Notes under the pieces: generated by a model
Seen by the model: only the letters and a program-made list of their open reading frames with translations
What the model was told of the DNA's origin: nothing
Database searches by the model: none
Part shown: one piece after another, positions 53,545 to 62,486 of the stretch
Numbering within the stretch: position 1 is the first letter of the stretch
Layout: every line of letters begins with the position of its first letter
Assembly (NCBI RefSeq): GCF_017355935.1
Contig: NZ_JAFIQT010000001.1
Location: 1,426,001 to 1,490,000, forward strand
DNA from: Telluribacter humicola
GTDB lineage: Bacteria > Bacteroidota > Bacteroidia > Cytophagales > Spirosomataceae
Direction of reading: 5' to 3'
Length of the DNA: 64,000 nt
Program-made: the position numbers and the translations under genes

Positions 53545-54708
53545 ATGGTTAAAATAATCATCATTGATGATGAAAAGAACATTCGGGATGCCCTCCGGGA
53601 CATTTTGGAATATGAAGGATATGATGTTGATGAGGCTAAAGATGGTGACGAAGGTCTCGAAAAAATCAAGAGTGATGACTATCACGTAGCGTTGTGCGAT
53701 ATCAGTATGCCCAAGATGGATGGTCTGGAGCTATTGCTGAAAGCGGGGGAGATGGGCCGGAGTACACAGTTTATAATGGTGTCGGCCTACGGCAACGTGG
53801 AGAATGCTGTAGAAGCCACCAAGCGTGGAGCCTTTGATTTTATCACCAAGCCACCGGATCTGAACCGGCTGCTAATCAGTGTCCGTAACGCTATCGAGAA
53901 GTATAAACTGGTAGCCGAAGCCAACCAACTAAAAAAGCGGATCTACAAGATCAATGAAATAGTAGGTAACTCCGATCCGATCCGACGGGTGAAGGAATCC
54001 ATCGAGCGGGTAGCTCCTACGGAGGCACGGGTACTTATAACCGGCCCCAACGGCTCGGGAAAAGAACTGGTGGCAAAGCAGATCCATGAACGAAGCTCGC
54101 GGGCTCATATGCCACTGATAGAGGTAAACTGTGCCGCAATACCCAGCGAGCTTATTGAGAGTGAACTGTTCGGACACGAAAAGGGAGCTTTTACATCTGC
54201 CATCAAGCAACGTATAGGTAAGTTTGAGCAGGCCAGCGGAGGTACGATATTCCTTGACGAGATAGGTGATATGAGCCTGTCGGCTCAGGCCAAGGTACTG
54301 CGTGCCCTACAGGAAAATAAAATAACGCGCGTAGGGGGCGAAAAGGAAATAAAAGTCAACGTACGGGTTATAGCGGCTACCAACAAAGACCTGCGCCGGG
54401 AGATTCAGGAAGGGAACTTCCGCGAAGACCTTTTCCACCGTCTGAGTGTGATCCTGATCTATGTACCACCTCTGGCTGAGCGTGCCGTGGACATACCACT
54501 CCTGGCCGAAAAATTCCTGTATGATATAGCCGAGGAGTACGGTAGTGCGCCCAAGCGAATCCTGCCGGAGGCTATGCAGCACCTGCAGACACTGTCGTGG
54601 ACTGGTAACGTACGTGAACTCCGAAACGTGATCGAGCGACTAATTATCCTATGTGGTGATATTATTACGCTGGATGATGTGAAGCTGTACGCCAGTATCG
54701 GTAACTAA
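53545..54708 (+). CDS. NtrC-type response regulator without DNA-binding domain
   Basis: 387 residues. The receiver domain (1-120) has the acid pair D8/D9, phosphoacceptor D52 and Lys 102. The AAA+ domain starts near 140 with GPNGSGKE (167-174; usual form GESGTGKE) and Walker B FLDEIGD (236-242). Its sigma-54-contact loop is GAFTSA (214-219) instead of the classical GAFTGA. The protein stops right after the AAA+ lid helix [17 protein letters not shown], without the C-terminal Fis-type helix-turn-helix. It may therefore act without binding DNA or activate in another way. No kinase gene adjoins it. Confidence 0.88.
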   Translation: MVKIIIIDDEKNIRDALRDILEYEGYDVDEAKDGDEGLEKIKSDDYHVALCDISMPKMDGLELLLKAGEMGRSTQFIMVSAYGNVENAVEATKRGAFDFITKPPDLNRLLISVRNAIEKYKLVAEANQLKKRIYKINEIVGNSDPIRRVKESIERVAPTEARVLITGPNGSGKELVAKQIHERSSRAHMPLIEVNCAAIPSELIESELFGHEKGAFTSAIKQRIGKFEQASGGTIFLDEIGDMSLSAQAKVLRALQENKITRVGGEKEIKVNVRVIAATNKDLRREIQEGNFREDLFHRLSVILIYVPPLAERAVDIPLLAEKFLYDIAEEYGSAPKRILPEAMQHLQTLSWTGNVRELRNVIERLIILCGDIITLDDVKLYASIGN

Positions 54709-54721
54709 TAGCAGCAGTTAT

Positions 54722-54761
54722 AAAAGGAGAGCCCTGATCATGTGATCAGGGCTCTCCTTTT
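54722..54761. terminator. Bidirectional terminator between convergent genes
   Basis: A perfect 19-bp inverted repeat (54722-54740 with 54743-54761) flanked by A and T tracts. It lies just after the NtrC-like gene and touches the stop codon of the LuxE-like gene, so it can serve both. Confidence 0.9.
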
Positions 54762-55812
54762 ATAGTGCCATCAGATTACATCCTCGTATGTCCGAGTTGT
54801 CAAACCTGCCCATCACGTAGAAGGTCCCCGGCTCATCACCCAGGCGGCCCAGGTCTTGTGTTTCGATGAAGCTGCACGAATCCAGATTAGCCAGGTCCAC
54901 GACGTTGACGCCTCCCGTGCGCAGGTAAATACCCGGTGCCTTTACGTCCAGCGGGTCATTGGTATCCCTAATCAGAATACGCATGGTGTAGCCCGGCCTG
55001 AATAGCCCCTGTCCCTCTGAGTATCCCTGCGACAGCAGCTCGGTCATACCGTATTCGGAGTGGATGGTGCTGATACCTAGCCGGTTTGTCAGCTCCTCAT
55101 GGACTTCTTCGCGGAGCATTTCGCGGCGTCGGCCTTTCATACCCCCTGTTTCCATCACGATCAGGTCAGGAAGATCTTTAAGAAAGGACGCATACCCAAT
55201 ACTTTCGGCCCAGTCGAGCAGCGCAAACGTAACTCCCAGTATCAGTACCTTACGGCCATCCCGGAGCCGGGCCAGCGTGCGGAGCTGCTGGGTGAGCGCT
55301 TCGGTATCGTACAGATAAAATCCAGAGTAGGATGAAGCCGTCCTTTCAATAAAATACTGCGCCATATACACCAGTGACGAATTGTTTCGTTCAAGGTATG
55401 AAGGTAATAGTGCCAGTACGTGGTAGTTGCTCAGAGGCCCGTAGTGCTGTTCAAAGATACGCTCGCTGACCTGGTGGTAGAGAGCCGCATCGTAGAGCGT
55501 GTGCCGGCTGGTAATGGTACCGGTCGTGCCGCTGCTCTCGAAAGTGGTTTCGGCCTCGGGAGGCTGCCCGGTATATATGGAGTGGCTCTTGAAGAACTGA
55601 ATAGGTAAATAGGGTATCTCGTTCAGGCGCTGCGGCTGGTTGGGCTGGATACGCAGGTGGGACAGAAAAGCGCTGTACACCGGATTGTACTGGGCCTGGT
55701 ACCTGAATATCCGCAGGGCTGTTTCCTCAAAGCCATCCGGGTGGAGGTCAAGGACCTGCTGGCGGAGCGCCTGACGAAGTACTGCGGGTGAGCTATTGCG
55801 TGGTAGTTCCAA
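54760..55812 (-). CDS. LuxE-like acyl-protein synthetase
   Basis: 350 residues of the PF04443 class. The AMP-binding motif FESSGTTGT (about 91-99) is followed by a VTFALLDWAES region, ETGGMKGRR, EYGMTELLSQ and a C-terminal DLGRLGDEPGTFYVMGRFDNSDIRG. LuxE activates fatty acids as acyl-adenylates and moves them to an enzyme thiol; here no luciferase genes are near, so another carboxylic acid is activated. In Bacteroidota, homologues occur next to cell-envelope or lipid genes. A -7 box TATCTTTG lies 46 bases upstream. Confidence 0.85.
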   Translation of the reverse strand: MELPRNSSPAVLRQALRQQVLDLHPDGFEETALRIFRYQAQYNPVYSAFLSHLRIQPNQPQRLNEIPYLPIQFFKSHSIYTGQPPEAETTFESSGTTGTITSRHTLYDAALYHQVSERIFEQHYGPLSNYHVLALLPSYLERNNSSLVYMAQYFIERTASSYSGFYLYDTEALTQQLRTLARLRDGRKVLILGVTFALLDWAESIGYASFLKDLPDLIVMETGGMKGRRREMLREEVHEELTNRLGISTIHSEYGMTELLSQGYSEGQGLFRPGYTMRILIRDTNDPLDVKAPGIYLRTGGVNVVDLANLDSCSFIETQDLGRLGDEPGTFYVMGRFDNSDIRGCNLMAL

Positions 55813-55857
55813 TCCTGTTACTTTCGTGGGTAGTGTTTATTATAATTGTTATAGATA

Positions 55858-55865
55858 CAAAGATA
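55858..55865 (-). promoter_or_regulatory. -7 element of the LuxE-like gene
   Basis: TATCTTTG on the minus strand, an exact TAnnTTTG match 46 bases before the start. A poor -33 (TTTA) is present 17 bases further upstream. Confidence 0.5.
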
Positions 55866-55946
55866 TTTCAAAAGCGGATTCTTAAACCTATGAAGGATTG
55901 AATCTGTTTGTATTAGAAGCCAAACCTCAGATACTTCACCTGCACT

Positions 55947-56474
55947 ATGCGCAATACTCTTTACATAGTACTATTTGCCGCTCTGGCACTGGCAAGCTGC
56001 GTCGAAACTCCCAATTTTGATAATACCCCGCGTATAGAGTTCAACAGTATAGACAAGTATACTGTTCCTGATCCGTTCTCGGGCCCTAATGCTCAAAAAG
56101 ACTCGGTCGTGATTACCATTGATTTTGAAGATGGAGATGGCGACCTGGGAGTAACCCCGGAAGAGCGCAGCGATACCACGCTGCTCAATACCAAGTACAG
56201 CGGCTGGGGCAACTACGAACTGACAGTCCTACGTCTGGAAGATGATCAATTCGTGGAGGTACCTTCCGCCGTGAGTAGTAAGCTTTTCTTTCCGGTACTC
56301 AAGCGTGATGGTAAGCCAGGCCCTATCAAAGGCAAACTTGACTTCTCCCAGATCTTTTTCTACTCACGCTTTGCCAGACCAACTACTCTGAAGTTCCAGG
56401 TCAAAGTACGTGACCGCGCCCTGCGCGTAAGTAACGTGATTGAAACCGATACCATATCCGTTCCGCTTGACTAG
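55947..56474 (+). CDS. Predicted lipoprotein, unknown function
   Basis: 175 residues. The lipoprotein signal LYIVLFAALALASC gives a lipidated Cys at residue 18. The mature part has an acidic strand-turn motif VVITIDFEDGDGDLG, which looks like a calcium-type or Ig-like fold loop. Later it has LKFQVKVRDRALRVSNVIETDTI. The family is frequent and uncharacterised in Cytophagales. It is divergent from the LuxE-like gene and followed by a convergent terminator. Confidence 0.75.
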   Translation: MRNTLYIVLFAALALASCVETPNFDNTPRIEFNSIDKYTVPDPFSGPNAQKDSVVITIDFEDGDGDLGVTPEERSDTTLLNTKYSGWGNYELTVLRLEDDQFVEVPSAVSSKLFFPVLKRDGKPGPIKGKLDFSQIFFYSRFARPTTLKFQVKVRDRALRVSNVIETDTISVPLD

Positions 56475-56535
56475 TGGGAGGGACCATCCTGATAATATTG
56501 TAGCTACTTACAGCTAGCCTTTGTAGATAAGTGTT

Positions 56536-56578
56536 ATACAAGAAGTACCTGATCGAGCTGGTCAGGTACTTCTTGTAT
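56536..56578. terminator. Bidirectional terminator between convergent genes
   Basis: A perfect 17-bp inverted repeat (56536-56552 with 56562-56578) with a 9-base loop lies between the lipoprotein gene and the MBOAT gene, 62 and 44 bases from their stops. Confidence 0.85.
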
Positions 56579-56621
56579 TTAAGAGGTATAGTAAAAACTC
56601 AAAGGCTGATATTAAGTAAAA

Positions 56622-58100
56622 TCAGAACTGGAAATAAATAAACGATCCGGTGCTCTTTTGGGTAAGTACCAGTACCAGCAGCATGGCGGCCCAACCCAGT
56701 CCCAGTAGCCACCAGGGGGTACGCTCGGCCACCGCTACTACCGATTTGTCACGCATGAGCCAGTGGCAGCCCAGTAAGCCTACCGTTACTACGAAGACCT
56801 TGTACATATCAATAGTAGCCAGGAGCTTGATCTGAACCGGTATTACCCCAAACATGGAGAGCAACAGCCTCATGGCAGTGCCAAAGTCGGGCGCCCGGAA
56901 AAAGACCCAGGTAAGTGTCACCAGCAGGAATGTCAACAAAGCCAGTCCAAACCGTGAAACAGAGCGACTCATTGGAATAGCCGGAAGCAGAGAAGCCTGC
57001 GTAATGACCGTATCTGTAGCAAGAGGCATTTCAGGCAGTCGGGCGGGACGGTCTCTGAATAGTCTTTCTACTCCCAGAAATACCCCGTGCAGTGCTCCCC
57101 AAACTACAAAGTTCCAGCTGGCGCCGTGCCACAAGCCCCCTAATAGCATCGTAATCATCAGATTGATGTACGTTCGGGTTGTGCCTAAGCGGTTGCCGCC
57201 CAGCGGAATGTACAGGTAGTCGCGCAGCCAGGTAGAAAGCGTAATGTGCCAGCGGCGCCAGAAGTCAGAAAAGCCTATAGCGGCGTAGGGGTAGCGGAAG
57301 TTGTCGGGAAGCACAAAGCCCAGGCACAGAGCTACCCCGATCGCGCAGGTAGAATAACCGGCAAAGTCGCAGAAGATTTGACCTGAAAAAGCCAGTACCC
57401 CCGCCCAGGCATCCAGCGGATGCAGCGGAAAGGGAACGCCAAATACTGAGTCAGACGTTTCCGATAGCATACCATCGGCAATGCCTACTTTCATAAACAG
57501 CCCCAGCGTAAGCAGGAACAAGCCCCAGACAAACTGGGTTTGGGTGGCCCGGTGGGGTACTTTGAACTGTGGGATCAACTCGCCGGGGCGCACAATAGGC
57601 CCGGCCACCAGTTGTGGAAAGAATGTGACGAACAGCGAAAAGTCAAGTAGTGATTTTTCTGGTGCGAACTTCCGGCGGTATACGTCCAGCGTGTAGGAGA
57701 GTGTCTGGAACGTATAGAACGAGATACCTACCGGCAGTATAATATCTGCCCCAGGGGGCTGGTACGTAATACCCGCCAGCGAAAGCAGCGCCACGAAGTT
57801 ATCCATCAGAAATCCACCGTACTTAAAGTATCCCAGCATACCCAGGTTTACGATCAGACTTAGCACCAAGAGCCCCTTGCGCTTATATTGATTTTCCTCC
57901 CGCCCCAGCGCCAGGGCCACAAGGTAGTCTACAATAGTCGAAAGCCACAGGAGCAGTACAAAAGGCGGGTTCCAGACGGCGTAAAAAAGGTAGCTGGCCA
58001 CCAGCAGATTCAGCTTTTTTACTTTCCAGGGCAGGGGAGCGTTGTGCAGCAGCAGAACCACCCCAATGAAGGCGATGAAGGTATAGGAATTGAAAACCAT
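56622..58100 (-). CDS. MBOAT family O-acyltransferase (AlgI-like)
   Basis: 492 residues with about eleven membrane helices. MBOAT signatures: ILPVGISFYTFQTLSYTLDVYRR, FPQLVAGPIVRPGELI, FAGYSTCAIGVALCLGF and FWRRWHITLSTWLRDYLYIPLGG. The catalytic His is in MLLGGLWHGASWNFVVWG. It passes an acyl (usually acetyl) group across the membrane to a polysaccharide-modifying partner. That partner is probably the SGNH-like protein encoded just upstream with a 2-base gap. The target polymer is unknown. Confidence 0.93.
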   Translation of the reverse strand: MVFNSYTFIAFIGVVLLLHNAPLPWKVKKLNLLVASYLFYAVWNPPFVLLLWLSTIVDYLVALALGREENQYKRKGLLVLSLIVNLGMLGYFKYGGFLMDNFVALLSLAGITYQPPGADIILPVGISFYTFQTLSYTLDVYRRKFAPEKSLLDFSLFVTFFPQLVAGPIVRPGELIPQFKVPHRATQTQFVWGLFLLTLGLFMKVGIADGMLSETSDSVFGVPFPLHPLDAWAGVLAFSGQIFCDFAGYSTCAIGVALCLGFVLPDNFRYPYAAIGFSDFWRRWHITLSTWLRDYLYIPLGGNRLGTTRTYINLMITMLLGGLWHGASWNFVVWGALHGVFLGVERLFRDRPARLPEMPLATDTVITQASLLPAIPMSRSVSRFGLALLTFLLVTLTWVFFRAPDFGTAMRLLLSMFGVIPVQIKLLATIDMYKVFVVTVGLLGCHWLMRDKSVVAVAERTPWWLLGLGWAAMLLVLVLTQKSTGSFIYFQF

Positions 58101-58102
58101 GA

Positions 58103-59185
58103 TTATCTGACGGCTAGGGTGGAAGTGTGGGCAGGAGTCGCAGCAACGGACGGACGCGCAATACGCCAGCCAGTTTTTTGCTCGGCTATCCGGATTAAAT
58201 CTTTCGTGAAAGTCCGGGCATCAGCCGGACCCAGGTGTGACCATTCCGGACATTCATACTTAGATAGTTCAGGATAATCCTGAAAATGAATACCCGGTGC
58301 GCCGGTTTTGGCAATCAGGCGGTCCCAGTACTTCTCCCGTGGGAACACCTGCTTTTCCAGCTCCCATACTTTACCGGATGTAGGCATACGTACAAAAAGC
58401 ACCTGACCACCACGTTTTTGAATTCTGGCTACATCTGATTTTACTTCATTAAAGATACTGGTGAGCAAGCTGTCTGACATGGGAGCCTTAGGGGCCTTTG
58501 TAAATACGTACATCCAGATGGCCCTTTGCTCATTCTGCAGGCTGGTATCAGCCATAAAGTCTTTTGTAATAGTAGTTTGCCGGTTAAATCCATCCGTTAC
58601 AAACTTCATCGGAAAAGCGGGCAGGGCAAATACACCCGGCCGGTTAGCAACACCAGCACGATTCAGTAAAGAGCGCAGATTAAACCGCTCCACATCCAGA
58701 AAGAGAAACTGCGACTCCAGGTGCCGGTTCAGAAAAAAGCTGGTTCGCTGGGCAATGGACCATTTGGGATAGTAAGCGGTGCATTTATTAGCCTGCTGTT
58801 CGGGGTAACTCCCACTGGGGGCGAAGAATAAACCCTCGGTGATACCTACCAGCACGGTACCTTTGAAGTCTTTATCCCGGGCCAGATCAGCCAGTAACGG
58901 TCGGGGCGAAGTACCTACCAGCGAAAGCTGGGTGGGCGCCAACCCGGAAGTGGCCTCCCAGGTAGCCAGGTCCAGACCAAATTTCATGCGTGAGGAGCCA
59001 ATAAGAACGGGGTTGGCAGCAGAGGCCTCATAGACCTGTTGGTGGTGGTAGGCCCATAGGTCTTCATCGTCGTTGTAGGAAAGCTCAAATCCCTGACTAC
59101 GCAGGTAGAGCTCCCAGCCTGCAAGACTACCAATAAGTACGGCCAGGGCGAGTAACCCAGCTTTTACGTAAGGAGAATAATGCAT
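58103..59185 (-). CDS. SGNH-like membrane-anchored protein, MBOAT partner
   Basis: 360 residues. One N-terminal membrane anchor (about 8-25) is followed by a periplasmic domain. The block PVLIGSSRMKFGLDL fits the SGNH block I Ser. Downstream VLVGITEGLFF and, near the C-terminus, EWSHLGPADART resemble the AlgJ/AlgX/PatB-type layout, with the DxxH replaced by S-H. It probably receives the acyl group delivered by the MBOAT protein and attaches it to a surface glycan. The two genes are tightly coupled (2 bases). Confidence 0.7.
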   Translation of the reverse strand: MHYSPYVKAGLLALAVLIGSLAGWELYLRSQGFELSYNDDEDLWAYHHQQVYEASAANPVLIGSSRMKFGLDLATWEATSGLAPTQLSLVGTSPRPLLADLARDKDFKGTVLVGITEGLFFAPSGSYPEQQANKCTAYYPKWSIAQRTSFFLNRHLESQFLFLDVERFNLRSLLNRAGVANRPGVFALPAFPMKFVTDGFNRQTTITKDFMADTSLQNEQRAIWMYVFTKAPKAPMSDSLLTSIFNEVKSDVARIQKRGGQVLFVRMPTSGKVWELEKQVFPREKYWDRLIAKTGAPGIHFQDYPELSKYECPEWSHLGPADARTFTKDLIRIAEQKTGWRIARPSVAATPAHTSTLAVR

Positions 59186-59584
59186 TGGTGAAAAGGGTAA
59201 AAGAATAGTGATTGAGCAGTTTGTGCGTGTGTGGATAGTACTATCCAGCCTTAGCAGGATGATTTCCTGCCTTAAGAAGCCTCGTTTAGCCGATTGAACT
59301 CAGTGCAGTAGCTATGGGGGAAGTACTACCAGTACTGATTTTCTAATCAATTCCAGATATTAGAAGATGTACATCTTGAGCACTTTCGTACCCCAAAGAA
59401 GGTCTACCCGAATCGGTTGTATCCGTTAATTAATAATAGTAGACAAAAATAAAGTTAATATTCTTATTACCAGTAGATTGTAGCAAAATATTATTGAGTG
59501 GTCAAAGTAGCTGCTAAGGCTGAATGTTGATCAACAACCCTAATACAGATTTAAGCCGTTTACAGAAACTAAATAAGCAGTTGA
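59186..59584. other. 399-base intergenic region with a 16-bp palindrome
   Basis: No gene was found. A perfect palindrome TGGATAGTACTATCCA (59232-59247) lies 46 bases upstream of the SGNH-like start. It may be a regulator site for the acylation pair. The remainder, toward the kinase gene that ends at 59585, shows no terminator-like hairpin. Confidence 0.45.
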
Positions 59585-60853
59585 CTACTCATCACGTAGT
59601 ACAATACGGAAGGTAGTACCCTTGCCTGGTTCAGAGCTCTTGACAAACAGCTTGCCGTTGTGGTAGTTCTCGATGATGCGTTTGGCTAGGGTCAGGCCTA
59701 GTCCCCAGCCGCGCTTCTTGGTACTGAAGCCCGGACTGAATATCTTCTGCAGGTTGCTCTTGCTGATGCCCTTACCGTTATCCTGAATATCGATGATGAC
59801 TTCTTTTTGGGGCTTTTGAGGGGCTAGTGTAATCCTGATTTCACCAATTCCGGCCATGGCATCCACGGCATTTTTACAGATATTCTCCACCACCCACTCA
59901 AACAGGTTACGATTAATTAGTACTGTCTGCCCCTCAGTGAGCTGGTTATCTATGTAGAAAGCTACTTTGGATGAAACGCGCTTCTGAAGATACGTTATAA
60001 ACTCTGTGATTACCAGCGCCACATTTTCTTCCTTCAGGGTAGGTACTGAGCCAATATTGGAGAAACGGTTTGTGATCATCTCAAGGCGCTGGACATCTTT
60101 TTCCAGTTCGTCGGCAATAGTCGGATCAAAGTCCGGATCAGATCGGAAGTACTCAATCCAGGCCATCAGTGACGACAGGGGAGTACCCAGCTGATGGGCC
60201 GTCTCCTTAGCCAGACCCACCCATACCCGGTTTTGCTCAGCCCGCCGGGTGGAACTGAACGCCAGATAAGCCAGAAAGCCAATGAGGAATAAGCCAGAAA
60301 GTTGGATATACGGGTAGTACTTGAGCTGGGTCAGAAGGAAGGAGTTGCTGTAGTATACGTAGCCGGTGCGTCCGTCCCCAAGCTCAACGGGTATAGGAGC
60401 ATGCTCCTCCTTCATTTGATTAAGGCGTTCTTCCAGCATTCGCTCCATAGCCTCTGGACTGGTATTATCAGGGAAGGAGATATTGTTATGAGCGGCGGGC
60501 ATATTATTCTCATCCAGGTAGATAGCCGGAATTTCATAGAATGAATTAGCCTCAATAATATTCTGCATTACGACGTTAAAGTCTTCGTCGAAGTCACTGT
60601 TGATGGCGTAGCGAAGGCCTTCCGCATACAGCTTTACCTGACGCAGTTCCCGTTCTTCCAGCTTTGTCACCAGGTCGCTGGTATAGAACAGCGACCCTAC
60701 GCTGATCAGAAACAGGTTAAGACCAATCAGGAATTTGTAGCTGCTTTTTTGTCCGTAGGTATCAAGCAAGGTTCGGCGCAGACGCAGACTATTGAGTAAG
60801 GCTACCGGGTGCAGAAAGAAGCGGGGGCGTTTTTCGTCGTTTACCGTACTCAT
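59585..60853 (-). CDS. Membrane sensor histidine kinase
   Basis: 422 residues. Membrane helices at about 41-58 and 182-200 flank a periplasmic sensor of about 120 residues. The HisKA part contains AKETAHQLGTPLSSLMAW with the phosphorylated His near 220; the variant H-Q-L-G-T-P is common in this phylum. The HATPase domain has N-box NLFEWVVENICKNAVDAM, G1 IQDNGKGIS and G2 RGWGLGLTLAKRI. No response regulator gene is adjacent. It is divergent from hemA across a 280-base gap. Confidence 0.92.
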   Translation of the reverse strand: MSTVNDEKRPRFFLHPVALLNSLRLRRTLLDTYGQKSSYKFLIGLNLFLISVGSLFYTSDLVTKLEERELRQVKLYAEGLRYAINSDFDEDFNVVMQNIIEANSFYEIPAIYLDENNMPAAHNNISFPDNTSPEAMERMLEERLNQMKEEHAPIPVELGDGRTGYVYYSNSFLLTQLKYYPYIQLSGLFLIGFLAYLAFSSTRRAEQNRVWVGLAKETAHQLGTPLSSLMAWIEYFRSDPDFDPTIADELEKDVQRLEMITNRFSNIGSVPTLKEENVALVITEFITYLQKRVSSKVAFYIDNQLTEGQTVLINRNLFEWVVENICKNAVDAMAGIGEIRITLAPQKPQKEVIIDIQDNGKGISKSNLQKIFSPGFSTKKRGWGLGLTLAKRIIENYHNGKLFVKSSEPGKGTTFRIVLRDE

Positions 60854-61078
60854 GTAATAGTGGGTAGATCGGCCAGCAGTTTTTTGGACTTTATTTTGGT
60901 AGTATAACGTAAATATAAACGAATTTCCTCCATTTAGTGTATTTAATATAGCGGTGTTAAATCAACTAAAAAACTGACCTAGGTCATGATTTGGATTGAC
61001 TATAACTGCGAACTTTGTTCAGTTGTTCAGGTGGTTATTTATACTATTTCTAAATAAAGTAATCCTGTTCAATAGACA

Positions 61079-61110
61079 TTTCCTATTGTGGAGATTGTAC
61101 CCTATTTTTG
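61079..61110 (+). promoter_or_regulatory. Predicted hemA promoter
   Basis: TATTTTTG (61103-61110) is preceded at 20 bases by TTTC (61079-61082), a one-mismatch -33 box. The transcript would start near 61117, close before the hemA ATG. Confidence 0.5.
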
Positions 61111-61133
61111 TGATCAGAATTCAGGCGTAAGTA

Positions 61134-62396
61134 ATGTATAATCAGTTCAAATCCGTCAGTTTATCGTATAAAGTTGCTCCTCTGTCAATAAGGGAGCAAA
61201 TTGCACTTAACGAAGAGGGAGCCAAGGCTTTAATGCTTCGTATAAGGGAATTCTTTGATGTATCAGACGTATTGGTTGTATCAACCTGCAACCGCACTGA
61301 GATTTATTATTCTGCATCTGAGAATCTAAACGAGGAATTCATTAAGCTGCTCCTGATTCAGAAAGGTATTACTGACGTAAGCTACTATCAGCAGTACTTC
61401 GAGCAGTTTGCTAATGGTGATGAGGCCGTACGCCACCTGTTTGAGGTAGCAACCGGTTTGCTTTCGCAGGTAGTAGGTGACATGCAGATCCCTAACCAGA
61501 TCAAGCAGTCGTACCAGTGGTCAGCGGATATGAATATGGCTGGCCCCTTCCTGCACCGGCTGATGCATACCATCTTCTTTGCCAACAAGCGTGTAGCGCA
61601 GGAGACTTCTTTCCGTGATGGCGCCGCTTCGGTTTCTTACTCGGCTGTTGAGCTTGTAGATACCCTTACCGTTAATCCTAAGATACTGGTAGTAGGTTTG
61701 GGTGAAATTGGTACTGACGTATGCCGTAACCTGGCTAACAAAGAAGGCGCTGATATCACACTAGTTAACCGTACCCGCTCTAAAGCGGATGCCTTATCCA
61801 CCGAGCTGGGATTCCGCGTAGCTGATTTCGAAGACATTGATATCGAGATCATGCGGGCAGATGTCATTGTATCTTCTATTGTATGTGACGAGCCTTACTT
61901 CACCAAAGAGTTGATGACTAAGCTGGGAGGTCTTACCTTCAAGTACTTTATTGACCTGTCGGTACCACGTAGTGTGGAGCCCGAAGTAGAGGAGGTGCCT
62001 GGCGTAGTACTATATAATATTGATACTATTCGTAGCCGTGCCGATGAGGCCCTGGTACGTCGTATGCAGGCGGTACCTAAGGTAAAAGCGATTATAGAAG
62101 AATCCGTAGCTGAGTTTAACGACTGGTCGAAGGAGATGATCGTATCTCCAACTATTCAGAAGCTGAAAAATGCTCTTGAGCAGATTCGTCAGGAGGAAAT
62201 GGCCCGCTATATGAAAGGCATGACTGATGCGGAAGCGGCTAAACTGGAGCGGATTACATCCAGCATGATGCAGAAGATCATTAAGCTACCCGTACTCCAG
62301 CTAAAAGCAGCCTGTAAGCGTGGTGAAGCCGAGACGCTGATCGACGTGCTGAATGACCTGTTCAACCTGGAAAAACAACCGGAAGAGAAACACTAA
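61134..62396 (+). CDS. hemA: Glutamyl-tRNA reductase
   Basis: 420 residues. The N-terminal catalytic domain contains VVSTCNRTEIY with the nucleophilic Cys at residue 52. The family motif normally written GExQIxxQVK reads GDMQIPNQIK here, with Asp for Glu. The NADPH-binding fold is KILVVGLGEIGTDVCRNLAN, followed by the C-terminal dimerisation helix bundle. It reduces glutamyl-tRNA to glutamate-1-semialdehyde, the first step of C5 tetrapyrrole synthesis. The gene stands alone, divergent from a histidine kinase. Confidence 0.95.
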   Translation: MYNQFKSVSLSYKVAPLSIREQIALNEEGAKALMLRIREFFDVSDVLVVSTCNRTEIYYSASENLNEEFIKLLLIQKGITDVSYYQQYFEQFANGDEAVRHLFEVATGLLSQVVGDMQIPNQIKQSYQWSADMNMAGPFLHRLMHTIFFANKRVAQETSFRDGAASVSYSAVELVDTLTVNPKILVVGLGEIGTDVCRNLANKEGADITLVNRTRSKADALSTELGFRVADFEDIDIEIMRADVIVSSIVCDEPYFTKELMTKLGGLTFKYFIDLSVPRSVEPEVEEVPGVVLYNIDTIRSRADEALVRRMQAVPKVKAIIEESVAEFNDWSKEMIVSPTIQKLKNALEQIRQEEMARYMKGMTDAEAAKLERITSSMMQKIIKLPVLQLKAACKRGEAETLIDVLNDLFNLEKQPEEKH

Positions 62397-62423
62397 TACC
62401 AGATAGGTACTAGTATATATAGA

Positions 62424-62470
62424 TACAACAAGAGAGGCCGATCTGATCCAGATCGGCCTCTCTTGTTGTA
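62424..62470. terminator. Bidirectional terminator between hemA and the permease gene
   Basis: A perfect 22-bp inverted repeat (62424-62445 with 62449-62470) with a 3-base loop, the longest uninterrupted stem in the window. It lies 27 bases after hemA and 16 bases after the permease stop. Confidence 0.87.
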
Positions 62471-62486
62471 TGTCCACTGCAACCTG

